IMG/VR virus record: IMGVR_UViG_3300044731_001604
Location: 62,001 to 126,000 of that record
Length of the DNA: 64,000 nucleotides
Source of the DNA: a virus
Reading direction: 5' to 3' (one strand)
In this document: positions 7,791-14,996 of the stretch, piece by piece
How positions within the stretch are numbered: the first letter of the stretch is position 1
Layout: every line of letters starts with the position of its first letter
The notes under the pieces: model-generated
Told to the model about the DNA's origin: nothing
What the model saw: the letters and a program-made list of their open reading frames with translations, nothing else
Databases searched by the model: none
Translations under genes and position numbers: made by a program

Positions 7791-7798
7791 AGATTAGG
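7791..7798 (-). promoter_or_regulatory. CCTAATCT motif, copy 3
   Basis: Minus-strand CCTAATCT 56 bases upstream of the fibre-like gene, in the 103-base gap after the 7839 gene. The gap holds no other recognisable element. Confidence 0.5.
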
Positions 7799-7838
7799 GT
7801 ACTATTATTTTTTAATTTTAATTAATGTAATTAATGAT

Positions 7839-8036
7839 TTAAATGCGTTTTGAAGTCTGAATATATCTTTGCGCCTGTTCTTTGGTTTCTTTATATAAAA
7901 CATCAAATAACATACTGCCGAGATTTGAATATGATTTTGAATAAATACTATAGGATGGCATGTTGCAATATTTTGAATACAGCCTGCTTCTGAAACTAGT
8001 AAGGTGTGCGCTCCCCAATGCTTCTCGTTTTTCCAT
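7839..8036 (-). CDS. MKKR-family small protein (divergent), 65 aa
   Basis: Begins MEKREA; the body (SRLYSKYCNMPSYSIYSKSY) keeps only a loose four-residue hydrophobic periodicity. It is the last gene of the leftward operon that starts with the MoxR ATPase, one base after the preceding family member. Function unknown. Confidence 0.55.
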   Translation of the reverse strand: MEKREALGSAHLTSFRSRLYSKYCNMPSYSIYSKSYSNLGSMLFDVLYKETKEQAQRYIQTSKRI

Positions 8037-8037
8037 C

Positions 8038-8229
8038 TTATTTGCCTATTTTTTCTTCATATAATTGTTGGTGAGTTTGATCTCTTAATTCGTACCAGAG
8101 CGTGATGTCTTTTAATTGCTCCCAAATTTGGGCATACATTTGATCTGATATTGTGGAATGGAGCCACATATACAGTTCGTCCCTAAATCTCTCTCTTAGT
8201 TTATCCCGAAACTGCTCTCTTTTTCTCAT
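8038..8229 (-). CDS. MKKR-family small repeat protein, 63 aa
   Basis: Begins MRKREQ and carries clear tetrapeptide periodicity from residue 8 (DKLRERFRDELYMWLHSTI, DQMYAQIWEQL). It ends with a charged tail. It lies directly behind another family member in the MoxR/VWA operon, with almost no gap. Its neighbours suggest co-expression with the ATPase pair. Function unknown. Confidence 0.7.
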   Translation of the reverse strand: MRKREQFRDKLRERFRDELYMWLHSTISDQMYAQIWEQLKDITLWYELRDQTHQQLYEEKIGK

Positions 8230-8421
8230 TTATGTATTTTTCTTTTGGGTTTCGTGACAGATTTGTTCACATATTTGATCAATCAATTCTGCATTGATTT
8301 CATATATTTCTTCCCAAGTCCCTTCTAAAACATTATCAATAACGTCACCATATACGTTTCTATCAATCATTTCATATAAATGATCTTTGATTTTTCTATA
8401 TATCTGATGACGTTTTTTCAT
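8230..8421 (-). CDS. MKKR-family small repeat protein, 63 aa
   Basis: The start at ATG 8421 (MKKRHQ) is preferred over an in-frame start 57 bases upstream because every paralogue begins this way, and the longer form would overlap the VWA gene. The period-4 pattern runs through KDHLYEMIDRNVYGDVIDNV and on to the end (ELIDQICEQI). It begins eight bases after the VWA gene stop, so it is probably co-transcribed. Function unknown. Confidence 0.7.
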   Translation of the reverse strand: MKKRHQIYRKIKDHLYEMIDRNVYGDVIDNVLEGTWEEIYEINAELIDQICEQICHETQKKNT

Positions 8422-8428
8422 TGTATGC

Positions 8429-9535
8429 CTACAATCTGATAACTTTGCCGAAATCGCCTGGTGGATTTTGTGACCCAACTCCTACCCAAATAAAGGGAAT
8501 GCCTGGATTTGTCGGCGTGTCTGCGCAATCAAAATCACCGAAATATATAATAGCGTCACATTTTCTTTTTACGCATTCGTCAATTGCTGGTTGATATGCA
8601 GTTCCACCGCTACCAAATCTTTTTGTTAATACACCAGGTTTAGCTTTTCCACCTTTAATTACATCAACTTTTTGCACTTCAGAATCTGCGTGGACTAAGT
8701 AAGTGATCGTAGTATTTTTTGCTATAGATGATATTTCATTTAAGAATGATGAGTAAGCTTCGTCCGAGATTGACCCTGACGAATCAGTACATACACCAAG
8801 TATTAAATTTCTTTTCTTTTTCTTGCCTGGTTGATCTAGCTCAAATCTTCTGTGAGTTTTAAGGCGTGTGCTTTTAGTTTGGACGTCCCTAGCCGATGAA
8901 ACAAAGTTTCTTAAGAGCTGCTTCCAGCTAATTGTCGCTGGTTTATTTAAATTACCAATGATAGACTCTAATCCATTCGGAACAAGCCCACCAGATGCCT
9001 TTATGGCTTGATTAACCTTGTCTTTAATAATCACTCTATCTAAATCGCCTTTTTCGCTTTCGTTCATTTCATCATGATCGCTCATCCACGATGCTACTTC
9101 TTGCTTATCTGCTACTTCTGCCATTTCTTTGTAATAGTATTCCCAAGACTCTTTTGGCAAAAGTTTCTTCTTACACATTTCTTCTGCCCACGCAAGCGTA
9201 ATGCAATCTGATGGTAAATCAGAAATGTGTTGGTTAATAGCGCAATCTTTTGCTATGTTTGTTAATTGATGATTAAGGATATCTCCAGCCCTATTGCCGA
9301 TATGATCTAAAACCGCGTGTAAAACTTCGTGTTTTAACACAGCAATCTGTTGAGCATCGGTTAATGTTGCAAACCAGTCTGGATTTACTTTAAAGTAAAG
9401 CTCTTTGTTCTTAATACCTACGCAAGCTCTTTCAATTTTTGGATCATCATAAACGACTCTAGAGCCTAAAATAAAATTAGCATAGAATCGTTCGGTATTA
9501 ATTAACGTAAAAATTGGCTTTTCTAGTAAACCCAT
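8429..9535 (-). CDS. VWA-like metallopeptidase-type protein (DUF2201 family), 368 aa
   Basis: The N-terminal half carries the zinc-binding motif HEVLHAVLDH (about residues 89-98) in a context (KHEVLHAVLDHIGNRAGD) typical of the putative metallopeptidase domain. The C-terminal half has a VWA-like domain with the MIDAS-type motif CTDSSGSIS, FGSGGTAYQPAI and YFGDFDCAD. This two-domain layout matches the DUF2201 family, which usually pairs with a MoxR AAA+ ATPase, and such an ATPase lies immediately upstream. The pair may remodel a protein complex. Substrate unknown. Confidence 0.8.
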   Translation of the reverse strand: MGLLEKPIFTLINTERFYANFILGSRVVYDDPKIERACVGIKNKELYFKVNPDWFATLTDAQQIAVLKHEVLHAVLDHIGNRAGDILNHQLTNIAKDCAINQHISDLPSDCITLAWAEEMCKKKLLPKESWEYYYKEMAEVADKQEVASWMSDHDEMNESEKGDLDRVIIKDKVNQAIKASGGLVPNGLESIIGNLNKPATISWKQLLRNFVSSARDVQTKSTRLKTHRRFELDQPGKKKKRNLILGVCTDSSGSISDEAYSSFLNEISSIAKNTTITYLVHADSEVQKVDVIKGGKAKPGVLTKRFGSGGTAYQPAIDECVKRKCDAIIYFGDFDCADTPTNPGIPFIWVGVGSQNPPGDFGKVIRL

Positions 9536-9558
9536 GGAAATCTCCTATTATAATAATA

Positions 9559-10617
9559 TTATGCTTTTTCAAACTGAGCTGCGTATTCGGGGTCATTTAA
9601 GAGATCATTTTTTCCATGGAAATTGCCAAGTTTTCCTAATCCGACAAAGGCTTTCATAGCTAACTCAATTGGGATATCTAGTAGAAATTGCTTTAGATTA
9701 TCAATAGACATATCTGCTGAAAGGAGGTGAGGGTTGCTCTCTAGTTTAGCAAATAATTCATCAATTGGCTGATTAAGAACATCCATGCGAACATTGCTAG
9801 CACTTGCCGTGATATCTAATACTTTATTTCTAGCAATTTTTTTGTAGTTTTTAAGAATGTCATTAAGGCTTAATCCTGTTTCTTGCTTAGCTTTGTGTGT
9901 TAATCTAGCCGCTGCTGCAACCGGCCCTACAATACCTGAATATAATTCATATCTTAGACTATCATCTAATCCTTCTTCTAAATCAAGGGCGCCAACGCTT
10001 TCAAGCCAAGCTCTAGGGTCTCTTGTAACCATTGACATATCAAGTCTTCCGCCTTCTTTTGCAGTAAGATTTAACATCTCAGGTTGTTCACGAATAAAAG
10101 AAGCAAGGCTAAATAATCCTCTGCTTTCTGCATAAACTAACCATTCTTCAGTTGTAGGAGTGAAATCAATATGACAGAAACGAGATAGCCAAGCTGAGTC
10201 GCTTGTATCTGTTGTAGTGAATCTTTCTGATTGGTAGTTTCCAGCAGCAGCGATACGCCAACCCGGAGGTAATTTGTGTGTATGAATAGTTCCATTTTGC
10301 ACAAAAGAATACATTGCTTGAATTACATCAGTCGGCGCTCTATTTAATTCATCTAAAAAGATAATTCCTTCACCCTCAGTAGGAAACCATTTAGGTTTTG
10401 CATGATAAACTTCGCCGTTTTCGCCTTTAACTAAGAGGCCAACTAAATCGCCCACATCTTGAGTAGCCGTGTGTAAAACTCTTAATTGTAAGTTGTTCTT
10501 TACGCAATACTGATTCCAAAACTGTGTCTTTCCAACACCTTGACTGCCCCAAAAGAATGGAACAATTCGGTTTTTTAATAGAAAAGGAATAGCTTTGTTG
10601 ATTTCAGAAATATTCAT
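9559..10617 (-). CDS. MoxR-type AAA+ ATPase, 352 aa
   Basis: The start is ATG 10617, with GGAGGTCC ideally placed; an earlier in-frame ATG at 10641 would put that site inside the gene. It has Walker A (GSQGVGKTQF, about residues 26-35), Walker B (GIIFLDELNRAP, about 104-115), a sensor-1-like AAGNYQ and a sensor-2/arginine-finger region near DSAWLSRFCHIDF. MoxR ATPases work with VWA partners as chaperone-like modules, and the VWA gene follows after 23 bases. The pair has its own sigma-70-like promoter. Confidence 0.88.
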   Translation of the reverse strand: MNISEINKAIPFLLKNRIVPFFWGSQGVGKTQFWNQYCVKNNLQLRVLHTATQDVGDLVGLLVKGENGEVYHAKPKWFPTEGEGIIFLDELNRAPTDVIQAMYSFVQNGTIHTHKLPPGWRIAAAGNYQSERFTTTDTSDSAWLSRFCHIDFTPTTEEWLVYAESRGLFSLASFIREQPEMLNLTAKEGGRLDMSMVTRDPRAWLESVGALDLEEGLDDSLRYELYSGIVGPVAAAARLTHKAKQETGLSLNDILKNYKKIARNKVLDITASASNVRMDVLNQPIDELFAKLESNPHLLSADMSIDNLKQFLLDIPIELAMKAFVGLGKLGNFHGKNDLLNDPEYAAQFEKA

Positions 10618-10636
10618 CTGGACCTCCGTTTCAATT

Positions 10637-10665
10637 ATCATAACATTTTATTTTCGGTACGTCAA
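10637..10665 (-). promoter_or_regulatory. Sigma-70-like promoter of the MoxR/VWA operon
   Basis: Minus-strand TTGACG (10660-10665) and TATGAT (10637-10642) are separated by 17 bases, about 20 bases before the ATPase ATG. Both boxes match at five of six positions. This operon therefore looks like host-polymerase (early-type) transcription, and no CCTAATCT motif is present. Confidence 0.75.
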
Positions 10666-10740
10666 CCTAAAAAAACTTATTGCAAATTGTTTTATTTGTG
10701 CTACATTTAATATGTACCATTTAACAAAAAGGAGCATAAA

Positions 10741-11367
10741 ATGGATAACAAAATTACTGAACTTACCCCAGAACAAGAAGCGTTATTTCCAGCTTATTTG
10801 GAAAAATTCAGAAATATCGGCCTATCAACTACTCCAACAAATAGACAAAAGGCTGAAGAGGCTTTAACAAAAGCTTATGCTTATTTATCTAAAACTGATC
10901 CTAATTTATGCGTTCCAAATCCAGAAATCATCTGGGCAGAAAGCCCAATGGCAGGCGCAGTTCTTGCTGCTCAACACGCTAAAGGCGATCTTAACGTAAC
11001 AGATTCAGAAGTGCAAGATCAAGCTTGGCGAGCTTCTTATGGTTCATTCGAGGCATACTGGGTGAGTACTTATTCATTTATCTGCAATGAGCTTCCAGTA
11101 GAAAAAGACGAGCTTATCGACATCGTTATGGAAATCATCAATGAGTGCGGCGTGTACTGGACATATAAAGATTTGGTTATCCTTACTCCAAAGCCAACTT
11201 TTATCGGAATGAAAGACGGAAAATTACACAACTCTAAAGGGCTAGCTTTAGCATATCCAGATGGAAACGGAATCTATGCTGTAAATGGTTCTAGAAAAAA
11301 CTCTTTAATTGAAGCTACGTTAGAACAAAGAGCTAACAGCTTAATTGGTTCAACTTCAGAAGATTAA
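10741..11367 (+). CDS. DUF6745-like protein, 208 aa
   Basis: Several segments match the DUF6745 family as I recall it. The N-terminus LTPEQEALFPAYLEKFRNIG is followed by LSTTPTNRQKAEEALTKAY, then AESPMAGAVLAAQ, YGSFEAYWVSTYSFI, YWTYKDLVILTPKP, KLHNSKGLALAYPDG and IYAVNGSRK. Bacterial members normally carry long tetrapeptide repeats of the (S/D)QL(W/R) type in the middle; here that part is reduced to a few residues. Small proteins made of related four-residue repeats are encoded immediately downstream. AAAAAGGAG precedes the ATG. The function of DUF6745 is unknown to me. Confidence 0.75.
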   Translation: MDNKITELTPEQEALFPAYLEKFRNIGLSTTPTNRQKAEEALTKAYAYLSKTDPNLCVPNPEIIWAESPMAGAVLAAQHAKGDLNVTDSEVQDQAWRASYGSFEAYWVSTYSFICNELPVEKDELIDIVMEIINECGVYWTYKDLVILTPKPTFIGMKDGKLHNSKGLALAYPDGNGIYAVNGSRKNSLIEATLEQRANSLIGSTSED

Positions 11368-11390
11368 AATAAACACGTATGAGGGTCGCC

Positions 11391-11582
11391 ATGAGGCAAA
11401 GAGATCAGATAAATAGAATAAGCAACAAGTATTTTGATCATATTGACGGCGACCTTTATAATGAAAATTTTCATTTAATATCAGATTATCTCCAATACAT
11501 TTTATACATTGAGCGCTCACCAGTCGATAACATTGTTGACGAGCTATCCACATATATTGAGACTATGAATTTGGGGAATTGA
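11391..11582 (+). CDS. MKKR-family small repeat protein, 63 aa
   Basis: Begins MRQRDQ at ATG 11391, with GAGGG ahead; an upstream ATG (11379) lacks a site and breaks the family alignment. The repeat is weaker than in neighbours (KYFDHIDGDLYNENFHLI), but the N-terminus is typical. It is the first of seven consecutive small genes after the DUF6745-like gene. Confidence 0.65.
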   Translation: MRQRDQINRISNKYFDHIDGDLYNENFHLISDYLQYILYIERSPVDNIVDELSTYIETMNLGN

Positions 11583-11587
11583 TTTAA

Positions 11588-11785
11588 ATGAAAAAACGCA
11601 AGCAGATAGACGGAATCCTTTTTACGATTATTGAAAACAATCTTTACCATCAGGTATACTACGATGTCAATTCAAAAAATCGAGAAAAGATCTATACAGG
11701 AATTTACGAACTGCTTATGGATGAACTAAATGTTAAGTTAATAAATATTATTAACGATTTTATTAAATCGAGAAGAGCATCATGA
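11588..11785 (+). CDS. MKKR-family small repeat protein, 65 aa
   Basis: Begins MKKRKQ. Hydrophobic residues recur every fourth position from residue 18 to the end (NLYHQVYYDV, then KIYTGIYELLMDELNVKLIN). The stop overlaps the ATG of the next paralogue (ATGA). No cysteine, signal peptide or long hydrophobic segment. Function unknown. Confidence 0.7.
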   Translation: MKKRKQIDGILFTIIENNLYHQVYYDVNSKNREKIYTGIYELLMDELNVKLINIINDFIKSRRAS

Positions 11786-11979
11786 AAAAAAGGGTTCAGA
11801 TACCTGATTTTTTAAATGAAAACATATGCGATCATCTTAGATATAGCATATATGTTCAAGTTGATGATACTATTTGGCGTGTAATACTATCTGAACTATA
11901 TATAAAACTTCATGATAAGCTTAACAATACGTTAATTAATGAAACCTGGGATTATATTAAAATGGGGCCAAAAATATGA
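11782..11979 (+). CDS. MKKR-family small repeat protein, 65 aa
   Basis: One of the most regular members: MKKRVQ, then twelve near-perfect tetrads from residue 14 onward (NICDHLRYSIYVQVDDTIWR, then VILSELYIKLHDKLNNTLIN). It overlaps both neighbouring family genes by four bases, indicating translational coupling of the array. Function unknown. Confidence 0.72.
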   Translation: MKKRVQIPDFLNENICDHLRYSIYVQVDDTIWRVILSELYIKLHDKLNNTLINETWDYIKMGPKI

Positions 11980-12182
11980 AAAAGCGCATCCAATTTAATG
12001 ATCCTCTATATAATATATTCTATCCTAAAATTAGAGATAGAGTTAGGCTTGAAATAAAATATAAAACTTTTGAAAAGATAAGCAAGAGACTCACTGGTGA
12101 GCTTAATTCGCAATTCTGGGGCCAAATTGGATATCAGATTGGTAAATACATCGAGGATAGGAGTTCAAGTGAGAAGGCGTGA
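11976..12182 (+). CDS. MKKR-family small repeat protein, 68 aa
   Basis: Begins MKKRIQ. Tetrads run through the middle and end (KTFEKISKRLTGELNSQFWG, QIGYQIGKYI). Its 3' end overlaps the GTG-started next member by 14 bases. Function unknown. Confidence 0.7.
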   Translation: MKKRIQFNDPLYNIFYPKIRDRVRLEIKYKTFEKISKRLTGELNSQFWGQIGYQIGKYIEDRSSSEKA

Positions 12183-12351
12183 GCAGATTACTGATCAGCT
12201 TAGGGATAATGTTTGGGAATCTTTAAACGGGCAGCTCCAATATCAAATTGAACCAGATATCTATAATAGGCTGCATGACGTTCTGTGCGAAGAAAAGAGA
12301 TACAGACTCATAAGCCAATTATATTTATATTTAAGGACTAGGGTTAACTAA
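12169..12351 (+). CDS. MKKR-family small repeat protein with GTG start, 60 aa
   Basis: The start at GTG 12169 (reading MRRREQ) is chosen because TAGGAG lies upstream and the N-terminus then aligns with all paralogues; the longer frame has no such support. It has strong tetrads (DQLRDNVWESLNGQLQYQIE, DIYNRLHDVL). Of all copies, it resembles most closely the QLW/QLR repeats recalled from DUF6745 proteins. Confidence 0.68.
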   Translation: MRRREQITDQLRDNVWESLNGQLQYQIEPDIYNRLHDVLCEEKRYRLISQLYLYLRTRVN

Positions 12352-12555
12352 ATGAGGAAACGAGAACAAATCACTAGTCAATTTTCATATCAACTTTGGG
12401 ATAGACTTAGAGATGACATATACGTGCAACTGTATTCCTCATTTAATGAGGACATACACAATAAACTCAGGGACAATCTTTGGCTTGAGCTGCAAATATT
12501 ATTGTACGATAGAACGTATAGCTATTTGCAAAACTATATAGGCAAGAAGCAATGA
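12352..12555 (+). CDS. MKKR-family small repeat protein, 67 aa
   Basis: Begins MRKREQ. It has eleven or so consecutive tetrads from residue 13 (QLWDRLRDDIYVQLYSSFNE, then DIHNKLRDNLWLEL) in which position 2 is always L, I or F and positions 1 and 4 are Q, D, N or S. The ATG directly follows the previous stop. The stop overlaps the next ATG. Confidence 0.72.
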   Translation: MRKREQITSQFSYQLWDRLRDDIYVQLYSSFNEDIHNKLRDNLWLELQILLYDRTYSYLQNYIGKKQ

Positions 12556-12728
12556 AGAAGAATAAAATTATAGAATTTAAATTAAGAGTTAGATTAAAAG
12601 AACAAATCACAAAATCTTGTGGTTCAGATTGTATCAGCACGTCAAGAAAAAAGCTAAGAGAATTATCATCTTACGACTTATATAAAGCGGCTGTTGGAGA
12701 AATTGTCTCTGCTTCTGTGTCAAAATAA
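12552..12728 (+). CDS. Small basic protein at the end of the MKKR array, 58 aa
   Basis: ATG 12552 overlaps the TGA of the preceding family gene. It begins MKKNKI and contains RLKEQITKSCGSDC, then RKKLRELSSYDLYKAA. It lacks the R-x-Q signature and regular tetrads, so it is at most a decayed member. Support for coding is the four-base overlap and an uninterrupted frame. Function unknown. Confidence 0.5.
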   Translation: MKKNKIIEFKLRVRLKEQITKSCGSDCISTSRKKLRELSSYDLYKAAVGEIVSASVSK

Positions 12729-12794
12729 ATATTTTTTAATATTTTTCTTGCTTTTAATATCAGATATTGGTAATCTAGGTTTATTGGAGGCGTT

Positions 12795-13184
12795 ATGAAA
12801 TTCAAAGCCGGAGATAGATTTATAGTTAAGGCAAGCGAGTCTGATTTAGGAGCCACTGGAAAAATAACTGGAATTGGGTTTAATTCTATACGCCAATCTG
12901 ACGAATATAGATATGTTTGGGACCAGCAATTCGGCGGTTCTACTGGGAGCTGTGATACAGAAGTTGGGGATTCTATGTGGGACATTATTGCGGCAGATAT
13001 CCACACACATACATACACACATGTTTACACAATTCCTGAAGACAATTATACAATTTCAGTTGGAAACATCGTTTGGAACAATCCTACTTCCAACTCTACA
13101 AATTGTTCCCACGAATATAAAATGTATAATGGATTTACTGAAAGTTATGAATTTTGCATTAAATGCGATAAAAGAAAGATCTAG
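12795..13184 (+). CDS. Hypothetical protein with C-terminal zinc-ribbon-like motif, 129 aa
   Basis: ATTGGAGG precedes ATG 12795. Residues 1-75 look like a small beta barrel (MKFKAGDRFIVKASESDLG...TGKITGIG), a layout seen in SH3-like phage proteins. The C-terminus carries CSHEYKMYNGFTESYEFCIK plus CDKRK, a C-x-H...C-x-x-C arrangement that may bind zinc. The middle has a histidine-threonine-rich run (HTHTYTHVYT). A small DNA- or RNA-associated protein is possible, but no function is known. Confidence 0.65.
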   Translation: MKFKAGDRFIVKASESDLGATGKITGIGFNSIRQSDEYRYVWDQQFGGSTGSCDTEVGDSMWDIIAADIHTHTYTHVYTIPEDNYTISVGNIVWNNPTSNSTNCSHEYKMYNGFTESYEFCIKCDKRKI

Positions 13185-13188
13185 TAAT

Positions 13189-13407
13189 ATGAGGAAAAGA
13201 GAGCAGCCTAATAATTTGTTTTTTAACCAACTTGTCATAAAGCTTAGGGATCAAGCTGAAAACCAACTTTGTGATAATTTAAGTTATCAACTACATGATA
13301 ATCTTAAGCTTTACAAGATTTGTGAACAGTTTCGCAATACAGCTCTTAATATTATTCGTACACAATCATTAAATGATATTGATAATAAATTAAAAAGAAA
13401 GGTTTAA
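13189..13407 (+). CDS. MKKR-family small repeat protein, 72 aa
   Basis: The start at ATG 13189 gives MRKREQ; an in-frame extension 315 bases upstream would overlap the 12795 gene entirely and is rejected. Tetrads are clear at FNQLVIKLRDQAENQLCDNL and SYQLHDNL. It ends one base before the next ATG. Function unknown. Confidence 0.7.
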   Translation: MRKREQPNNLFFNQLVIKLRDQAENQLCDNLSYQLHDNLKLYKICEQFRNTALNIIRTQSLNDIDNKLKRKV

Positions 13408-13408
13408 C

Positions 13409-13756
13409 ATGGAAAATCTATATCTAGACAAAGAGGCTTTTCTTGAAGATGAATATGTGTCTGAGGTTGTAATCATTGACACGTTACCTGGCGGATTTAA
13501 CCAGAGATCTGAATTATTGCCTGAGCCAATTGAAATTTTGAAATTTGAGAAAGTTAGCAGCAAGTTATCTTTGGAAAGAAAAGTAAGACTATCTGCAAAT
13601 TATATTACTGCAGAGGAGGGTCTTAAAATGATCCAAAAAAGTGAGAGACTACACGCCAAATCTAATAGAAAATGTACTTCTTGTGGAGGATACGTCCCAA
13701 AAGAAAATTTTAGTAGATGCAATACTTGCGTTAAATTAAAAAATGTGGTAGACTAA
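13409..13756 (+). CDS. Hypothetical protein with C-terminal zinc ribbon, 115 aa
   Basis: The C-terminal 35 residues contain CTSCGG...CNTC (two C-x-x-C pairs about 16 residues apart), a treble-clef or zinc-ribbon-like element close to those at the start of phage HNH proteins. The N-terminal 80 residues are acidic and not recognised. It may be a transcription- or nucleic-acid-binding accessory protein, which is inference only. It lies inside the small-gene run. Confidence 0.65.
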   Translation: MENLYLDKEAFLEDEYVSEVVIIDTLPGGFNQRSELLPEPIEILKFEKVSSKLSLERKVRLSANYITAEEGLKMIQKSERLHAKSNRKCTSCGGYVPKENFSRCNTCVKLKNVVD

Positions 13757-13778
13757 TTAGATAAAATAGGTAGTTAAT

Positions 13779-14000
13779 ATGAAGAAACGTAAGCAAATAT
13801 CAGATCATATAAGTAATGATTTAAAGTTTGAGCTTTTTGATAGGCTTGAAGAGCAGGTTGATGGTGAACTTTTTGATCAAATTGATGAGGAACTTTTTGA
13901 GTACGTTACAGGTGGAAGCTACATTGACATAGATGTAAACTTAATAAAAGAACAGTTGTTTTCTCATATTGAAAATATAAATGGCCGAAAGGTTGGTTAA
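13779..14000 (+). CDS. MKKR-family small repeat protein (acidic), 73 aa
   Basis: Begins MKKRKQ. Very regular tetrads (HISNDLKFELFDRLEEQVDG, ELFDQIDEELFEYV) are rich in D and E rather than Q and N. It is the most acidic member. It overlaps the coding start region of the next gene only if that gene used an upstream ATG. Function unknown. Confidence 0.7.
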   Translation: MKKRKQISDHISNDLKFELFDRLEEQVDGELFDQIDEELFEYVTGGSYIDIDVNLIKEQLFSHIENINGRKVG

Positions 14001-14001
14001 A

Positions 14002-14208
14002 ATGAAAAAACGAGAAGGAATGAAGATTTTGCCGAAAGATCAAATTAGTCCTGAAGTTTGGGATAGAATCGTTAGCCAGCTTGAGAATCGTCTTAACGGC
14101 CAAAATAAAGCCATAGAGGCGCCAAAAAAAGAAGGCTTTGTAAGATTTCTTAAATATAAGACATACTTTAATGCAATTAAAAATCTATTTAATAAGAAGG
14201 GCGGTTAA
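14002..14208 (+). CDS. MKKR-family-related small basic protein, 68 aa
   Basis: ATG 14002 gives MKKREG and aligns with the family; an in-frame ATG at 13981 lies inside the preceding gene and lacks a binding site. Only a short tetrad run is present (QISPEVWDRIVSQLENRLNG). The C-terminal half is lysine-rich (FLKYKTYFNAIKNLFNKKGG). Probably a diverged or shortened member. Confidence 0.6.
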   Translation: MKKREGMKILPKDQISPEVWDRIVSQLENRLNGQNKAIEAPKKEGFVRFLKYKTYFNAIKNLFNKKGG

Positions 14209-14209
14209 G

Positions 14210-14452
14210 ATGTCTAAGTTGTTTAAGGCTGCTATGAATCTTGTGTGGTACAATGTTAAGACGGAACAAATTGTGACCGGACCTTGCCTTACTAATGATT
14301 TAAATGTAACATTTCTTGAGGTTGAGCAAGGGCAATACATTTCCGCAAGGCACTTTAATAAAGAAGACTGGGAACTTATTGGGGATTTGGATTCATCTTT
14401 ATCTGAATCATCAACTCAACAAGCTTTAAAATTACGCAATTATATGAGGTAA
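14210..14452 (+). CDS. Hypothetical protein, 80 aa
   Basis: The start at ATG 14210, one base after the preceding stop, is preferred to an in-frame ATG buried in the upstream gene; GGGCGG lies upstream. It is a small mixed alpha/beta protein (MSKLFKAAMNLVWYNVKTEQ at the start). It has no membrane segment and no recognised motif. Function unknown. Confidence 0.6.
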   Translation: MSKLFKAAMNLVWYNVKTEQIVTGPCLTNDLNVTFLEVEQGQYISARHFNKEDWELIGDLDSSLSESSTQQALKLRNYMR

Positions 14453-14454
14453 TT

Positions 14455-14649
14455 ATGTTTGAGATTATCGGCGCCCTAATAATAGCTTGCAATAACTTAC
14501 AGGCAGTTAATGTTGTGGGTAAGGACGCATCTGTATTTTTAGCTATGAAAAAAGCTGAATGTTCTGAAAGAGTTATAAACTGTATGTATAGCGAGCTTGT
14601 TATTGATAAGAAATTAATTATTAAATGTTCTAAAGAAGTTAAACTATAG
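14455..14649 (+). CDS. Small protein with N-terminal hydrophobic segment, 64 aa
   Basis: The N-terminus MFEIIGALIIACNNLQAVNV is hydrophobic enough for a short signal or anchor. The rest has cysteines (AECSERVINCMYSEL, IKCSKEVKL) that could pair outside the cytoplasm. It starts two bases after the previous stop. Function unknown. Confidence 0.55.
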   Translation: MFEIIGALIIACNNLQAVNVVGKDASVFLAMKKAECSERVINCMYSELVIDKKLIIKCSKEVKL

Positions 14650-14658
14650 GAGTCATAA

Positions 14659-14877
14659 ATGATTACAATAGGCGAATCAGAACTAGCACAGATTAGACGA
14701 CTATCATTGAATACGTTTCAAAAAAATTCCAATTTTCCTAAAGAGAGCAAAGATTTGCAATTGTTTTTATTATTAAGTGGCCTAGAAGAATTTTTAACTT
14801 CTAAGGGAATTGAGCCAAACTTTGAGGTATGTTATACTAAAGAGGGCTCTGAGTACCAATCTCCGGTGGAGGAATAA
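14659..14877 (+). CDS. Hypothetical protein, 72 aa
   Basis: TAGGAG lies ahead of ATG 14659. Likely helical, with LQLFLLLSGLEEFLTSKGIE. The stop overlaps the start of the 39-aa membrane protein. Nothing is recognised. Confidence 0.6.
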   Translation: MITIGESELAQIRRLSLNTFQKNSNFPKESKDLQLFLLLSGLEEFLTSKGIEPNFEVCYTKEGSEYQSPVEE

Positions 14878-14996
14878 TGATGAAAGAATTAAAAGATTTT
14901 GTAATATCTTTAATGAAAATTCTTGGTATAGCATTTTATGCTGTGTATTTTGTTATTGTACTTTACCTAGTTTTAGCTAGTTTTGGTGCAGTATGA
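14877..14996 (+). CDS. Tiny membrane protein, 39 aa
   Basis: The reading frame begins at ATG 14877, with GGAGG seven bases upstream (GGTGGAGGAATA). It overlaps the stop of the previous gene and ends in ATGA overlap with the next. After MMKELKDFVISLMK comes a single membrane segment (LGIAFYAVYFVIVLYLVLAS). The coupling at both ends supports real translation despite the size. Confidence 0.6.
   Translation: MMKELKDFVISLMKILGIAFYAVYFVIVLYLVLASFGAV

Noticed and set aside
12552-12728. Inclusion in the MKKR family
   Set aside because: Only the first three residues match; the R-x-Q signature and the tetrad pattern are absent, so it is listed separately.
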